A DNA stretch of 64,000 bases from assembly GCA_043554545.1 (NCBI GenBank), contig CP121337.1, positions 4,402,001 through 4,466,000 of the forward strand, in the 5' to 3' direction. Source of the stretch: UBA7330 sp043554545 (lineage in GTDB: Bacteria > Bacteroidota > Bacteroidia > Cytophagales > Cyclobacteriaceae). Below are positions 16,981 through 26,390 of this stretch, piece by piece. A program made the position numbers and the translations under genes. How positions within the stretch are numbered: position 1 is the stretch's first letter; the number at the start of each line of letters is the position of its first letter. Below the pieces are notes generated by a model that saw nothing but the letters and a program-made list of their open reading frames with translations, searched no databases and was not told where the DNA came from.

Positions 16981-19366
16981 AAAAGTTGCAGTACTTGGAT
17001 CCGGAATTATGGGATCTCGTATTGCCTGTCATTTTGCCAATATTGGTTTGGAGGTCTTGTTATTAGATATTTCTCCAAAGGAGCTTACTCCAGAAGAAAA
17101 AGCTAAGAAATTAACCTTGGATCATCCTTTGGTAAAAAATAGAATTGTCAATCAATCATTACAAGATAGTATCAGATCAAAACCTTCTCCTCTTTATCTG
17201 AAAGAGAAAGCAGAAAATATTGAGACGGGTAACTTTGAAGATGATCTCCCAAAAATTAAATCTGCGGATTGGGTAATTGAAGCCATTGTCGAAAATTTGG
17301 AAATAAAGTCTGCGCTTTTTGAGAAAGTGGAGAAAGAAGTCGATCCAAATGCTATCATTTCAAGCAATACTTCTGGTATACCTATAAATTTAATTATCGA
17401 AGGCCGAAGCGAACAGTTTCAGAAACAATTTTGTGGGGCTCACTTTTTTAACCCACCAAGATACCTCCGACTATTAGAAATTATTCCTACTGAAAAGACG
17501 GACCCAGATATTGTAACCTTTTTGGTCCATTATGGAGATCTGTATTTGGGGAAAGAAACAGTCATTTGTAAAGACACTCCTGCTTTCATTGCCAATAGAA
17601 TTGGAATTTATTCCATGATGTCTGGAATGCATATCATCGAGGAGATGGGATTGACTGTTAATGAGGTTGATAAACTAACAGGTCCGGTAATAGGCAGACC
17701 AAAGTCTGCAACATTCAGGACCCTGGATGTTGTAGGCTTGGATACAGCAGTAAAGGTTGCGCAAGGACTTTCGAAAGGTTTAAAAAATGATGAATCTTCT
17801 CATGTATTCGAGCTTCCAAAAATAGTAAGCCAATTATATGAAAAGAAATGGTGGGGAGATAAGACCAAACAAGGATTTTATAAAAAAATTAAAAACAAAG
17901 ATGGTTCCAGTGAAATTTTAGAACTGGACTTCAAAACACTGGAGTATCAGCCAAAAGGGAAAATAAAACTTGATATTCTTGAAAAGACCAAAAATGTCGA
18001 AGATCTCAAAGAAAAATTAAAGCTCACGATTACTGCAGCGGGTAAGGAAGGAGAATTCTATCGCAGGACATTTTTTGATTTATTCAGATATAGTTCCTTA
18101 AGAATTCCTGAGATAGCAGATAATCTTTATCAAATTGACCAGGCGGTATCAACAGGGTTTGGTTGGGAAATGGGTCCTTTTGAAACCTGGGATGTGATGG
18201 GGGTAAAAACCTGCTTAGATCAAATGAAAGCAATGGATCTTACACCTGCTAAATGGGTGGAAGAAATGCTAAGCGCAGGTAAAGAATCATTTTATCATTT
18301 CAAGGAAGGAAAGAAATATTTTTATGACATTTCTTCGAAATCATACCAATTGATTCCTGGTACCGACGGACTTATAATGCTAGATGCATTTAAGGAGTCT
18401 AATGTAGTATGGAGTAACGCTGGTACAACCTTGTATGATATTGGTGATGGAGTCCTGAATTTGGAATTTCATACCAAAATGAATTCGATAGGATCAGAAG
18501 TAGTGGAAGGCATTCAGACATCCATTGAAATTGCCGAGAAGGATTTCAAAGGCCTTGTTATTGGTAATGAAGGACAGAATTTCTCTGCTGGTGCAAATCT
18601 AAGCATGATATTTATGTATGCAGTAGATCAGGAATTCGATGAGATTAATATGATGATTCGTGAATTTCAAAAAACGATGACCAGGGCAAGGTTTTCATCT
18701 GTCCCTGTGGTATCGGCGCCTTCTGGTTTAGCCTTAGGTGGTGGATGTGAGCTCTCTTTACATTGTGACGCCATCCAGGCCCATGCCGAAACATACATCG
18801 GCCTGGTAGAATTCGGTGTTGGACTTATCCCTGGGGGTGGTGGAACCAAAGAACTGACCCTGAGGGCTTCTGATTCTTATCGGCCAGGTGATCCGGAACT
18901 AAATCGACTCCAGGAGTATTTCATGAATATTGCAACCGCTAAAGTTGCTACTTCAGCTGAGGAGGCAAGGGAATTATACATTCTTAATCCTACTGATCGA
19001 ATCACATTAAACAGATCTCGACTTTTAGCCGATGCAAAACAAAGGGTGATTGAATTATCTGAAGCAGGTTACACACAACCTTTGATGAGAGAAGACATTA
19101 AAGTTCAGGGAAGAACAGGAATGGCAATGTTTGAAGCAGGTATCACCGCCATGTCCTATGGAAATTATATCTCTGATCATGATGCCAAGATTGCAAAGAA
19201 ATTATCATATGTCATGAACGGTGGGGATTTGACTTCTCCTACAAAAGTATCTGAACAATATTTATTGGATCTTGAAAGAGAAGCATTTCTGAGTTTATGT
19301 GGTGAACAAAAAACATTAGAAAGAATTCAAAGCATTTTGTTTAAAGGGAAGCCTTTAAGAAACTAA
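16964..19366 (+). CDS. fadN: 3-hydroxyacyl-CoA dehydrogenase / enoyl-CoA hydratase (FadN-type)
   Basis: About 800 residues from the ATG at 16964; a TTG two codons earlier is less likely. The order is dehydrogenase first, hydratase last, as in Bacillus FadN and opposite to E. coli FadB. The NAD-binding motif VAVLGSGIMGSRIACHFA is near residue 7; HFFNPPRYLRLLEIIP follows, then a second dehydrogenase domain, and the crotonase domain at about 485-700 with NFSAGANLSMI and GLALGGGCELSLHCD. The two oxidation steps before thiolysis are thus on one chain. It starts inside marR and is followed after 11 bases by the thiolase gene, forming a three-gene operon. Confidence 0.93.
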   Translation: MKRKIKKVAVLGSGIMGSRIACHFANIGLEVLLLDISPKELTPEEKAKKLTLDHPLVKNRIVNQSLQDSIRSKPSPLYLKEKAENIETGNFEDDLPKIKSADWVIEAIVENLEIKSALFEKVEKEVDPNAIISSNTSGIPINLIIEGRSEQFQKQFCGAHFFNPPRYLRLLEIIPTEKTDPDIVTFLVHYGDLYLGKETVICKDTPAFIANRIGIYSMMSGMHIIEEMGLTVNEVDKLTGPVIGRPKSATFRTLDVVGLDTAVKVAQGLSKGLKNDESSHVFELPKIVSQLYEKKWWGDKTKQGFYKKIKNKDGSSEILELDFKTLEYQPKGKIKLDILEKTKNVEDLKEKLKLTITAAGKEGEFYRRTFFDLFRYSSLRIPEIADNLYQIDQAVSTGFGWEMGPFETWDVMGVKTCLDQMKAMDLTPAKWVEEMLSAGKESFYHFKEGKKYFYDISSKSYQLIPGTDGLIMLDAFKESNVVWSNAGTTLYDIGDGVLNLEFHTKMNSIGSEVVEGIQTSIEIAEKDFKGLVIGNEGQNFSAGANLSMIFMYAVDQEFDEINMMIREFQKTMTRARFSSVPVVSAPSGLALGGGCELSLHCDAIQAHAETYIGLVEFGVGLIPGGGGTKELTLRASDSYRPGDPELNRLQEYFMNIATAKVATSAEEARELYILNPTDRITLNRSRLLADAKQRVIELSEAGYTQPLMREDIKVQGRTGMAMFEAGITAMSYGNYISDHDAKIAKKLSYVMNGGDLTSPTKVSEQYLLDLEREAFLSLCGEQKTLERIQSILFKGKPLRN

Positions 19367-19377
19367 AAAATTTAAAA

Positions 19378-20550
19378 ATGGATGCATACATAGTAGCAGG
19401 TTTTAGGTCTGCAGTAGGTCGGGCAAAAAAGGGTGGATTTAGGTTTTATCGTCCTGATGATTTGGCGGCAGATGTTATCAAACATTTGGTATCATCAGTC
19501 AAAGGATTTGATGCAAAAAGAGTTGATGATTTAATTGTTGGAAATGCTATTCCTGAAGCAGAGCAGGGGATGCAAATGGGGCGCATGATTTCGCTATTGG
19601 CTTTGCCAATTGAAGTACCAGGAATGATCATCAATCGATATTGTGGTTCAGGTTTGGAGGCAATACATCTTGCATCAGCCAGAATACATGCCGGAACGGC
19701 CGATTGTATTATAGCCGGAGGAACAGAATCCATGTCATTGCTTCCGATGACAGGTTACAAAGCAGCATTAAATTGGAAAATTGCAGAGAGCCATCCGGAA
19801 TACTATCTCAATATGGGTTTAACGGCCGAGGAGATCTCAAAAGATTTTAAGATCTCAAAAGAAGATGCAGATCAGTTTGCCATGGATTCCCATCAGAAAG
19901 CTGCTAAAGCAATTGCTGATGGTAAGTTCAAGGACGAAATACTTCCAATCGAAGTAGAAGATGTTTTTATCGAGGAGGGCAAACGAAAAAGTAAGAAATA
20001 TACAGTGGATACAGATGAATGTGTAAGAGCGGATACCTCAATGGAAGGTCTTGCTAAATTAAGACCAGCTTTCAAACAAGGAGGTTTTGTTACGGCAGGT
20101 AATAGTTCCCCTACATCTGATGGAGCAGCATTTGTTATGGTAATGTCTGAAAAACTCGTTAAGGAATATAACCTTGAACCCATAGCAAAGATGGTTTCTT
20201 ATGCGACCGCTGGCGTTGATCCCCGTATCATGGGAATTGGTCCGGTCAAAGCGGTGCCTAAAGCATTGAAACAAGCCGGTATAAAACAAGCAGATCTTGA
20301 TTTAGTAGAATTAAACGAAGCTTTTGCTGCGCAATCGTTGGCTGTTATTCGTGAACTCGATCTAAATACCGATACCCTAAATGTGAATGGAGGAGCCATT
20401 GCGTTAGGTCATCCATTGGGTTGTACAGGTGCCAAACTTTCTATTTCACTTTTTAATGAAATGAAGCGCAGAAACAGCAAATATGGAATGGTCACCGCAT
20501 GTGTAGGAGGGGGACAGGGCGTCGCAGGTATTTATGAATTGTTAAATTGA
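19378..20550 (+). CDS. fadA: Acetyl-CoA C-acyltransferase (thiolase)
   Basis: 390 residues, normal for a degradative or biosynthetic thiolase. Catalytic residues are visible: Cys in NRYCGSGLEAIH (about residue 88), His in NVNGGAIALGHPLGCTGA (about 346) and Cys in CVGGGQG (about 376). With the upstream fadN it completes beta-oxidation. The start ATG at 19378 follows an 11-base gap. The acyl-CoA dehydrogenase that normally completes a fadNAE operon is not in the window. Classification as chain-length-broad thiolase rather than acetoacetyl-CoA thiolase rests on the operon. Confidence 0.93.
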   Translation: MDAYIVAGFRSAVGRAKKGGFRFYRPDDLAADVIKHLVSSVKGFDAKRVDDLIVGNAIPEAEQGMQMGRMISLLALPIEVPGMIINRYCGSGLEAIHLASARIHAGTADCIIAGGTESMSLLPMTGYKAALNWKIAESHPEYYLNMGLTAEEISKDFKISKEDADQFAMDSHQKAAKAIADGKFKDEILPIEVEDVFIEEGKRKSKKYTVDTDECVRADTSMEGLAKLRPAFKQGGFVTAGNSSPTSDGAAFVMVMSEKLVKEYNLEPIAKMVSYATAGVDPRIMGIGPVKAVPKALKQAGIKQADLDLVELNEAFAAQSLAVIRELDLNTDTLNVNGGAIALGHPLGCTGAKLSISLFNEMKRRNSKYGMVTACVGGGQGVAGIYELLN

Positions 20551-20615
20551 TTTTAGGGGCAACGTAAGATCAAACCCATCAGTTGCATTTAATAATAATT
20601 GGTCTATTCAAATCA

Positions 20616-21221
20616 GTGAATAAGAATTATAACAATACGTTCGGGGACATTGACCTGGAACTACTGGATTTAATACTAAAAGGCTTTTTTGAAGACCGCA
20701 AAAAAATACTTGATGTAGGTTGTGGTGAGGGGAGAAACCTCATTTATTTCCTCCAAAGGGATTTTGAAATCCACGCAATCGATCGGGAGCGTAGCTCAGT
20801 GGATTTAGTTAAATACATGTTCAGGAATTTTAATCGTGAAGACAGGAATATACTGAAATCAGACATCACGAAGACCGATTATGAAGAGTCATCAATGGAT
20901 GCGATCATATGTTCCAGAGTATTGCATTTCAGTGAAAGTGAAGAAGCATTTTTTAATGCATGGAATGAGATCTATAGAATTCTTAGGCCAGGGGGACTTT
21001 TATATTTAACCATGGATTCTATGATCGGTTTTAGTGATAAGGTTACTTTAGTGGATAAAGGAAAGTGGCAGTTCATGGATGGTTCAATCAGGTTTTTACT
21101 CAATGATGATCTGCTTGCAAAGATGAATTTAGCAGGCCAATTTCAAATTATCTCGGACATTAAGACCATTCACTATGATTCTAAGCATGCGCAAACAATC
21201 CTGAGACTTATTAAGAAATAG
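20616..21221 (+). CDS. Class I SAM-dependent methyltransferase
   Basis: About 201 residues from a GTG at 20616, or 212 from a TTG at 20583. I prefer 20616 because the sequence after it (VNKNYNNTFGDIDLEL) matches the N-terminus I recall for this family. SAM motif I is ILDVGCGEGRNLIYF, then EIHAIDRE with the acidic motif II, and RILRPGGLLYLTM as the post-II block. It is a TehB/UbiE-like small-molecule methyltransferase of unknown substrate. It starts about 65 bases after the thiolase and is followed after 3 bases by a small lipoprotein gene, so it may continue the fad operon or start its own. Confidence 0.82.
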   Translation: MNKNYNNTFGDIDLELLDLILKGFFEDRKKILDVGCGEGRNLIYFLQRDFEIHAIDRERSSVDLVKYMFRNFNREDRNILKSDITKTDYEESSMDAIICSRVLHFSESEEAFFNAWNEIYRILRPGGLLYLTMDSMIGFSDKVTLVDKGKWQFMDGSIRFLLNDDLLAKMNLAGQFQIISDIKTIHYDSKHAQTILRLIKK

Positions 21222-21224
21222 CTA

Positions 21225-21764
21225 ATGACCAAATTACTTCCCGTAATTATTATTTTCATTCTTTATGCATGTCATCCGGACAAGCAGAAGGAAGTTTCAT
21301 TGACAGAGTTGAATTTTCAAACTACCGATCAGTCAGAGATTTATTTTAAAAATGTACGTAGATCTTACTACAATTTAGAGGAATTGCCGGATGCAGCAAT
21401 AGAGGTATATACCTTACCCGAATATCAGGAAATATATTTTTCCTATCTAACTCCACAAATAACTTATAATTGGAGAAATGATTTTGCGGCGATCATGCTA
21501 AAATTATCACCACAATTAGAAAATCAGCAAGCTATTACGCTTATCATTGAGACGAAAGATCAAGAAGAGAAGATTCTGGTTAATTTAGACAACATAAAGA
21601 CACAGTCAACTATTGCTGTTAAATTATACAATGCCATTTTAAGAGGCGATCAAATTTATGTGGTGATTGAACGACAAAAACAACCACTTTTTGCCTCTGA
21701 TGAAGAAAAAAACAATTTTCGAATCACCATTTTTGATTTTCTTAGACTTGTCGAACTCAGATAG
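21225..21764 (+). CDS. Small lipoprotein of unknown function
   Basis: 179 residues. A short signal peptide (MTKLLPVIIIFILYAC) puts the lipidated Cys at about residue 16, followed by HPDKQKEV. The mature part is mixed, with Tyr- and Leu-rich segments (YYNLEELPDAAIEVYTLPEYQEIYFSYL split over about 45-75) and a C-terminal ITIFDFLRLVELR. No family recognised. It starts 3 bases after the methyltransferase, so the two are probably translated together. An 88-base gap with a TAnnTTTG element separates it from the channel gene. Confidence 0.78.
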   Translation: MTKLLPVIIIFILYACHPDKQKEVSLTELNFQTTDQSEIYFKNVRRSYYNLEELPDAAIEVYTLPEYQEIYFSYLTPQITYNWRNDFAAIMLKLSPQLENQQAITLIIETKDQEEKILVNLDNIKTQSTIAVKLYNAILRGDQIYVVIERQKQPLFASDEEKNNFRITIFDFLRLVELR

Positions 21765-21809
21765 ATAAAACCTGCTTTGATAAATACCTCATTAAATACT
21801 AAATTAAAC

Positions 21810-21817
21810 TAGTTTTG
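21810..21817 (+). promoter_or_regulatory. Probable -7 element for the ion channel gene
   Basis: TAGTTTTG matches TAnnTTTG exactly, 36 bases before the ATG at 21853. I do not see a TTG at a suitable distance upstream, so this is only half of a promoter. Confidence 0.4.
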
Positions 21818-21852
21818 TACTGTCAAAATAAGCATTTTTCTTTCGTATCTCT

Positions 21853-23754
21853 ATGAGTAAGTTCCCTTTCAAGACCCGATTAAGTTACAGCTTTGACAAT
21901 TATGTTTCTAAGGGAACAGCATCTATGATCTCAGGTCTTGGGATTCTATCTATTGCTTTAATACTTATTTTTGGAGGGCTACTTTTATCGATGGGACTCC
22001 ATCCAGATGCTGACAGAGATTTTACCTTTTTCGAGTCATTGTGGGTTAATCTGACCCATATTCTGGATCCGGGAGTGCTTGGTAATCATGATGATAACTG
22101 GCCATTTAGGCTATTCATGATGTTTACCACTTTTATTGGTCTTGTACTTGTTTCCACATTAATTGGTTTGGTATCCAATGGTATTTTGACCAAAATGGAA
22201 GAGTTAAGAAAAGGGCGTTCATTTGTTATAGAAAAAGACCATGTTTTGATTTTAGGTTGGTCATCAAAAATCTTTACCATCATTTCAGAGCTTTGTATTG
22301 CTAATGAGAATCAGAAGCGAGGAGTGATCGTGATTCTTGCAGACATGGACAAAGTCCTGATGGAAGATGAGATTAGGGATAAAGTTGGCAGTACTGGAAA
22401 TACAGATGTTATCTGCCGAACGGGGAATCCCATCGATGTACACGATTTGCATATTGCAAATCCATTTGATACTAAATCCATTATTATTCTTGATAAGGAA
22501 AACGAAAACTCTGATTCGCAAATCATTAAAACGATCGTTGCTATTGTAACTAATCCTGAGCGAAGAGAGGCTCCTTATCACATCACTGCTGAGATGGAAA
22601 GTAAGAAAAACTTTGAAGTTGCCAAAATGGTGGGTAAGGACGAAGTAGAGCTGATCCTATCTGATGAAATTATTTCAAGAATAATGGTTCAGACCAGTAG
22701 GCAATCTGGATTGAGTGTTGTTTACATTGAGTTGATGGATTTTGGTGGTGATGAGATTTATTTCATGGAGGAAAAATCATTGGTGAGCAGGACCTTCCGT
22801 GAAATCCTTTTTGCATACGAAGATTCAGCCATTATGGGAATACAATATGCGGATGGAAGTGTTGAGATTAATCCAGCAATGGATACGATCTTCAAAAAAG
22901 GGGATCGGGTTATTGGAATAACGGAGGACGATGACACCCTTGTTCCAAATGCCCCGCAGGAAACGGTGCTGGAAGAGAGCTCCATTATTTATTCTGAACC
23001 ACCGATACCAGAAGTCGAACAGATTTTGCTTATTGGCTGGAACGACCGAGCAAAATATATTGTCAAAGAACTTGACTACTATGTCCCAGAAGGCTCTACA
23101 GTCAGGATTGTTTCAAAATTTGACGATGCTGAAAAAACAGTTAGAAAACTTCAAAATGTCGTAAAACGAATTGAGCTGGAGTTTGAAGTTAAGGATACAA
23201 CAGATCGAGATACTTTGGCTCATATGCACCTGAACCAATATCAGTATATTATTCTCCTTTGTTATCAAAACTACTTTCCCATTCAGGAAGCAGATGCACA
23301 AACATTAATCACCTTACTACATCTAAGAAATTTTACGGAAATAAGAAATGAGAAGTATAAGATTGTAAGTGAGATGCTGGATATCCGTAATCGCCAACTA
23401 GCTGATATCACCAGTGCAGATGATTTTATCGTAAGTGATAAACTCATCAGTTTGCTGATGAGTCAGGTATCTGAAAACAAGTACCTGATGCGCGTATTTG
23501 AAGATCTGTTTGATGCTGATGGATCAGAAATTTATATCAAGTCTGCCAGGGAATATGTCAAAACAGGAGTGCCTATTCATTTTTATACGGTACTCGAATC
23601 CGCGGCCAGAAAAAATGAAGTAGCTATCGGATACCGAATAATTACAGAGTCCAAAGATGCCAATAAGGGATATGGTGTTTATGTCAATCCAAAGAAATCA
23701 AACATCTTCACACTAACTGAAGATGACATGGTAATTGTGCTCTCAGAGGATTAA
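21853..23754 (+). CDS. CASTOR/POLLUX-type ion channel with two RCK domains
   Basis: 633 residues. Two N-terminal membrane segments (about 25-50 and 85-110) flank a pore-like region containing FESLWVNLTHILDPG. Then come two RCK/TrkA-N modules: the first starts at DHVLILGWSSKIFTIISEL (about 129), the second at EQILLIGWNDRAKYIVKEL (about 387). This layout fits the CASTOR/POLLUX and SynCaK-like family of cation channels or potassium-handling proteins. The selectivity filter is not the classic TVGYG, so ion specificity cannot be assigned. It is preceded by a TAnnTTTG element and looks monocistronic. Confidence 0.85.
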   Translation: MSKFPFKTRLSYSFDNYVSKGTASMISGLGILSIALILIFGGLLLSMGLHPDADRDFTFFESLWVNLTHILDPGVLGNHDDNWPFRLFMMFTTFIGLVLVSTLIGLVSNGILTKMEELRKGRSFVIEKDHVLILGWSSKIFTIISELCIANENQKRGVIVILADMDKVLMEDEIRDKVGSTGNTDVICRTGNPIDVHDLHIANPFDTKSIIILDKENENSDSQIIKTIVAIVTNPERREAPYHITAEMESKKNFEVAKMVGKDEVELILSDEIISRIMVQTSRQSGLSVVYIELMDFGGDEIYFMEEKSLVSRTFREILFAYEDSAIMGIQYADGSVEINPAMDTIFKKGDRVIGITEDDDTLVPNAPQETVLEESSIIYSEPPIPEVEQILLIGWNDRAKYIVKELDYYVPEGSTVRIVSKFDDAEKTVRKLQNVVKRIELEFEVKDTTDRDTLAHMHLNQYQYIILLCYQNYFPIQEADAQTLITLLHLRNFTEIRNEKYKIVSEMLDIRNRQLADITSADDFIVSDKLISLLMSQVSENKYLMRVFEDLFDADGSEIYIKSAREYVKTGVPIHFYTVLESAARKNEVAIGYRIITESKDANKGYGVYVNPKKSNIFTLTEDDMVIVLSED

Positions 23755-23980
23755 GGACTTAATGGCTTATCAATCTTTGAGCTAGTTTATTCTTAAAGCT
23801 CCTTCTAAAAATTCTCATATTACAACGATTTCTAGCAATCATTTCAATGTAATTTTTGTTACAATGGTTGTTTTGCTTATTGATTTCAATTCTATATTTC
23901 ATGTTACTCCATATGCTTCGAAATAGATTGATTTCTCTAAAAATTACTTAAATTGGAAATTCTAAAAATAATAATATTCC
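23755..23980. other. Gap between channel gene and gdhA
   Basis: 226 bases without a gene. It is AT-rich and holds a weak dyad, TGTAA-N6-TTACA, near 23850. I see no convincing promoter or terminator. Confidence 0.4.
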
Positions 23981-25333
23981 ATGCCCGATTATTCAAAAGA
24001 GATACAGTCATTTATAGCTAAAGTTTCTAAAAAGAATGAACATGAAAAAGAATTCATTCAGGCTGTTTCCGAAGTATCTGAAACGATAGTTCCTTTTATA
24101 GAGGAGCACAAAAAATACAAGGAAGCCAATGTTTTGGAAAGAATGTGTGAGCCAGAAAGAGTTATCATTTTTAGGGTTCCATGGATCGATAGAAATGGAA
24201 GCTATCAAGTAAATCGAGGATTTAGAGTTCAGATGAATTCTGCTATTGGACCCTATAAGGGAGGACTGAGGTTTCATCCATCTGTAAATTTGTCAATTCT
24301 TAAATTTCTTGCTTTCGAACAGGTTTTCAAAAACAGTCTCACTACACTGCCTTTGGGTGGGGGTAAAGGAGGAAGTGATTTTGACCCAAAGGGGAAAACG
24401 GATTTTGAAGTCATGAATTTCTGTCAAAATTTTATGACCGAACTCTCTAAACACATTGGGGGCTTCACAGATATTCCTGCTGGAGATATTGGAGTAGGAG
24501 CCAGAGAAATTGGATACATGTTTGGTCAGTATAAAAAAGTACGTAATGAATTTGCTGGTGTACTTACCGGTAAAGGACTAGAGTTTGGAGGTAGTCTGAT
24601 CAGAACAGAAGCAACTGGCTATGGGGTGGTTTATTTTAGTCAGGAGATTTTGTCAAGTAAAGATGATTCTTTAGCCGATAAAGTCTGTGCAGTTTCAGGA
24701 AGCGGTAATGTAGCTCAATACACCATTGAAAAACTACTTGAATTAGGAGCTACGCCGGTGACCGTTTCAGATTCTGGAGGAACTATCTATGATAAAGAAG
24801 GCATAGATTCTGAGAAGCTCGAATTTATTAAGACGCTAAAGAATGAAAAAAGAGGGAGAATCAGTGAATATGCCGAAAAATTTAAAGGATCAAAATTTCA
24901 TGAAGGTACAACACCATGGATGTTCAAAGTAGATTTGGCTTATCCATGTGCAACTCAGAATGAACTGGATCAAGAAGATGCAAAAGCCTTGATTGATAAT
25001 GGTTGCATAGGCATATTTGAAGGCGCTAATATGCCAACAACATTGGAGGCCTATCAACTAATTAAAAAACATAAACTTATTTATTCACCAGGCAAAGCCT
25101 CTAATGCAGGAGGGGTAGCAACTTCAGGGCTGGAAATGTCTCAAAATGCACAAAGACTTTACTGGACCCGGGAGGAAGTTGATTATCGATTAAAAATGAT
25201 CATGAAAAGTATTCATTCCAACTGTGTAGAATATGGTCAGGAGGATAATGATTATGTAGATTATGTAAGAGGTGCAAATATTGCCGGATTTGTAAAGGTG
25301 GCTGATGCCATGATTGCTCAGGGGGTCGTATGA
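23981..25333 (+). CDS. gdhA: NADP-specific glutamate dehydrogenase
   Basis: 450 residues, full length for the hexameric class. It makes glutamate from 2-oxoglutarate and ammonium with NADPH. The glutamate-binding motif PLGGGKGGSDFDPKGK (about 120-135, with the catalytic Lys), the GDIGVGAREIGYMFG block (about 167-181) and the dinucleotide motif VSGSGNVAQY (about 238-247) are all visible, as is SNAGGVATSGLEMSQNA near 370. The SDFDPKGK form suggests the NADP class. It stands alone: 226 bases before it and a 34-residue small ORF after. Confidence 0.96.
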   Translation: MPDYSKEIQSFIAKVSKKNEHEKEFIQAVSEVSETIVPFIEEHKKYKEANVLERMCEPERVIIFRVPWIDRNGSYQVNRGFRVQMNSAIGPYKGGLRFHPSVNLSILKFLAFEQVFKNSLTTLPLGGGKGGSDFDPKGKTDFEVMNFCQNFMTELSKHIGGFTDIPAGDIGVGAREIGYMFGQYKKVRNEFAGVLTGKGLEFGGSLIRTEATGYGVVYFSQEILSSKDDSLADKVCAVSGSGNVAQYTIEKLLELGATPVTVSDSGGTIYDKEGIDSEKLEFIKTLKNEKRGRISEYAEKFKGSKFHEGTTPWMFKVDLAYPCATQNELDQEDAKALIDNGCIGIFEGANMPTTLEAYQLIKKHKLIYSPGKASNAGGVATSGLEMSQNAQRLYWTREEVDYRLKMIMKSIHSNCVEYGQEDNDYVDYVRGANIAGFVKVADAMIAQGVV

Positions 25334-25404
25334 TTTCTTTCTGGTAAATAGGATTATTGTACCTGAGAAGTGTATATTTGAATTCAAATTTAATCTGCAC
25401 TACT

Positions 25405-25509
25405 ATGTCAATGCTAATAATAATTTTGGTTCTGTTTGTATTGGCCATCATATGTCCAATTATCTTACCTAATCATAAGGTAAGCGATCACAAACGAGAT
25501 CACGTCTAA
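25405..25509 (+). CDS. Small membrane protein, 34 residues (probable)
   Basis: ATG at 25405 and TAA at 25507-25509. The protein has one hydrophobic stretch (LIIILVLFVLAIICPIIL) followed by a short charged tail with two His (NHKVSDHKRDHV), a typical single-pass small protein layout. Its 3' end overlaps the convergent phosphoesterase stop by 4 bases. A TGTATATTTG string lies about 35 bases upstream. Short ORFs can arise by chance, so this is moderate only. Confidence 0.45.
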   Translation: MSMLIIILVLFVLAIICPIILPNHKVSDHKRDHV

Positions 25510-26201
25510 TCAATGTTGGGCTGAATGATGATTTTCATTTGATTCAGTTCAAGTCCAATAAGGTTTCCTACCTGCTCCATTCCGCCTCTGTAAACACACC
25601 CGTTGTCCAATGGGAGGACCATTCTCTGCATATTTATCGCGTCATAAATATCTTTTAGCCCTTTAGGAAAATGTCCGTGGATAATCCGTTTTCCAAATAC
25701 TTTATCAGGATCATAGTTGAACTGTTTGATTAGAATCATGGCTTCTTGATCCTGAAAGACATCGTCCAGGGTAAAATTAAAACCTGCATGAACAAGTATA
25801 AATTCCCCTGATACATAATAGTAAGGTAGACTTTTAAGAAATAACGCAACGCTATTTCTGGAATTTTCATCAAGCTCAATAAGAGCGGCTGCATTTAGTT
25901 GAATAAGTTCTTTCTTCTTGTTTTCCGATGGCTCGGAAAGGTAGTCCAAATATTTTTTGTCATGATTTCCTATCAGAGGAAAAATATTATCTCCGGATGA
26001 AATTATTTCATTTAATACCTCAAGACTTGATGGACCTTTATTGATGTAGTCGCCAAGCAAGAAGAGCTGATCATCCTGCTGAAGATTTATTTGTTCAAGT
26101 AAGGATTTGTAGGTTAGGTAACAGCCGTGAATGTCACTAATTACCCAGCGCTTTCCCGAAGAAAGGGGAATCTCGATACCGTGAGGGTATTGGTTACCCA
26201 A
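25506..26201 (-). CDS. Metallophosphoesterase (serine/threonine phosphatase-like)
   Basis: 231 residues. The calcineurin-like motifs are clear: DIHGCYLTYKSLLE (about 19-32), GDYINKGPSSLEVL (about 46-59), GNHDKKYLDYL (about 77-87) and HAGFNF near 140, with HGHFP near 180. These residues bind two metals. The family includes PrpA/PrpB-type phosphatases and diadenosine tetraphosphatases, and the substrate cannot be chosen from sequence. The start must be the TTG at 26201 or something downstream: a stop codon precedes it directly and no ATG lies before the first motif. It follows a 40-residue small ORF with only 4 bases between. Confidence 0.87.
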   Translation of the reverse strand: MGNQYPHGIEIPLSSGKRWVISDIHGCYLTYKSLLEQINLQQDDQLFLLGDYINKGPSSLEVLNEIISSGDNIFPLIGNHDKKYLDYLSEPSENKKKELIQLNAAALIELDENSRNSVALFLKSLPYYYVSGEFILVHAGFNFTLDDVFQDQEAMILIKQFNYDPDKVFGKRIIHGHFPKGLKDIYDAINMQRMVLPLDNGCVYRGGMEQVGNLIGLELNQMKIIIQPNID

Positions 26202-26205
26202 CTAT

Positions 26206-26328
26206 TTATTTTCTGCTTTCTTTTCTTGCATTAACAAACATCAGAGTTGAAACAAATGCAATTAGAATAATGGCAATGTTTACAAATAAATGTACTCCGC
26301 TGGTTACTGCTGGATTGGTTAACTCCAT
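26206..26328 (-). CDS. Small membrane protein, 40 residues (probable)
   Basis: ATG at 26326-26328 and TAA at 26206-26208. It encodes MELTNPAVTSGVH, then one membrane helix (LFVNIAIILIAFVSTLMFV), then a positive tail NARKESRK, so the C-terminus should be cytoplasmic. Its stop is 4 bases from the TTG start of the phosphoesterase, suggesting that ribosomes ending here restart there. This would explain the weak TTG start of the next gene. Confidence 0.6.
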   Translation of the reverse strand: MELTNPAVTSGVHLFVNIAIILIAFVSTLMFVNARKESRK

Positions 26329-26390
26329 TTCTGTATCTTTTACTGCGAATATAAAATTTAAATTGGACCTATAAAAAAGTAAAGGTTGAT

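Noticed and set aside
23950..23970. TTCTAAA near gdhA that resembles half of the iron-island operator
   Set aside because: The left arm does not match (no TTTAGAA at 3 bases distance), so it is not a palindrome of that type.
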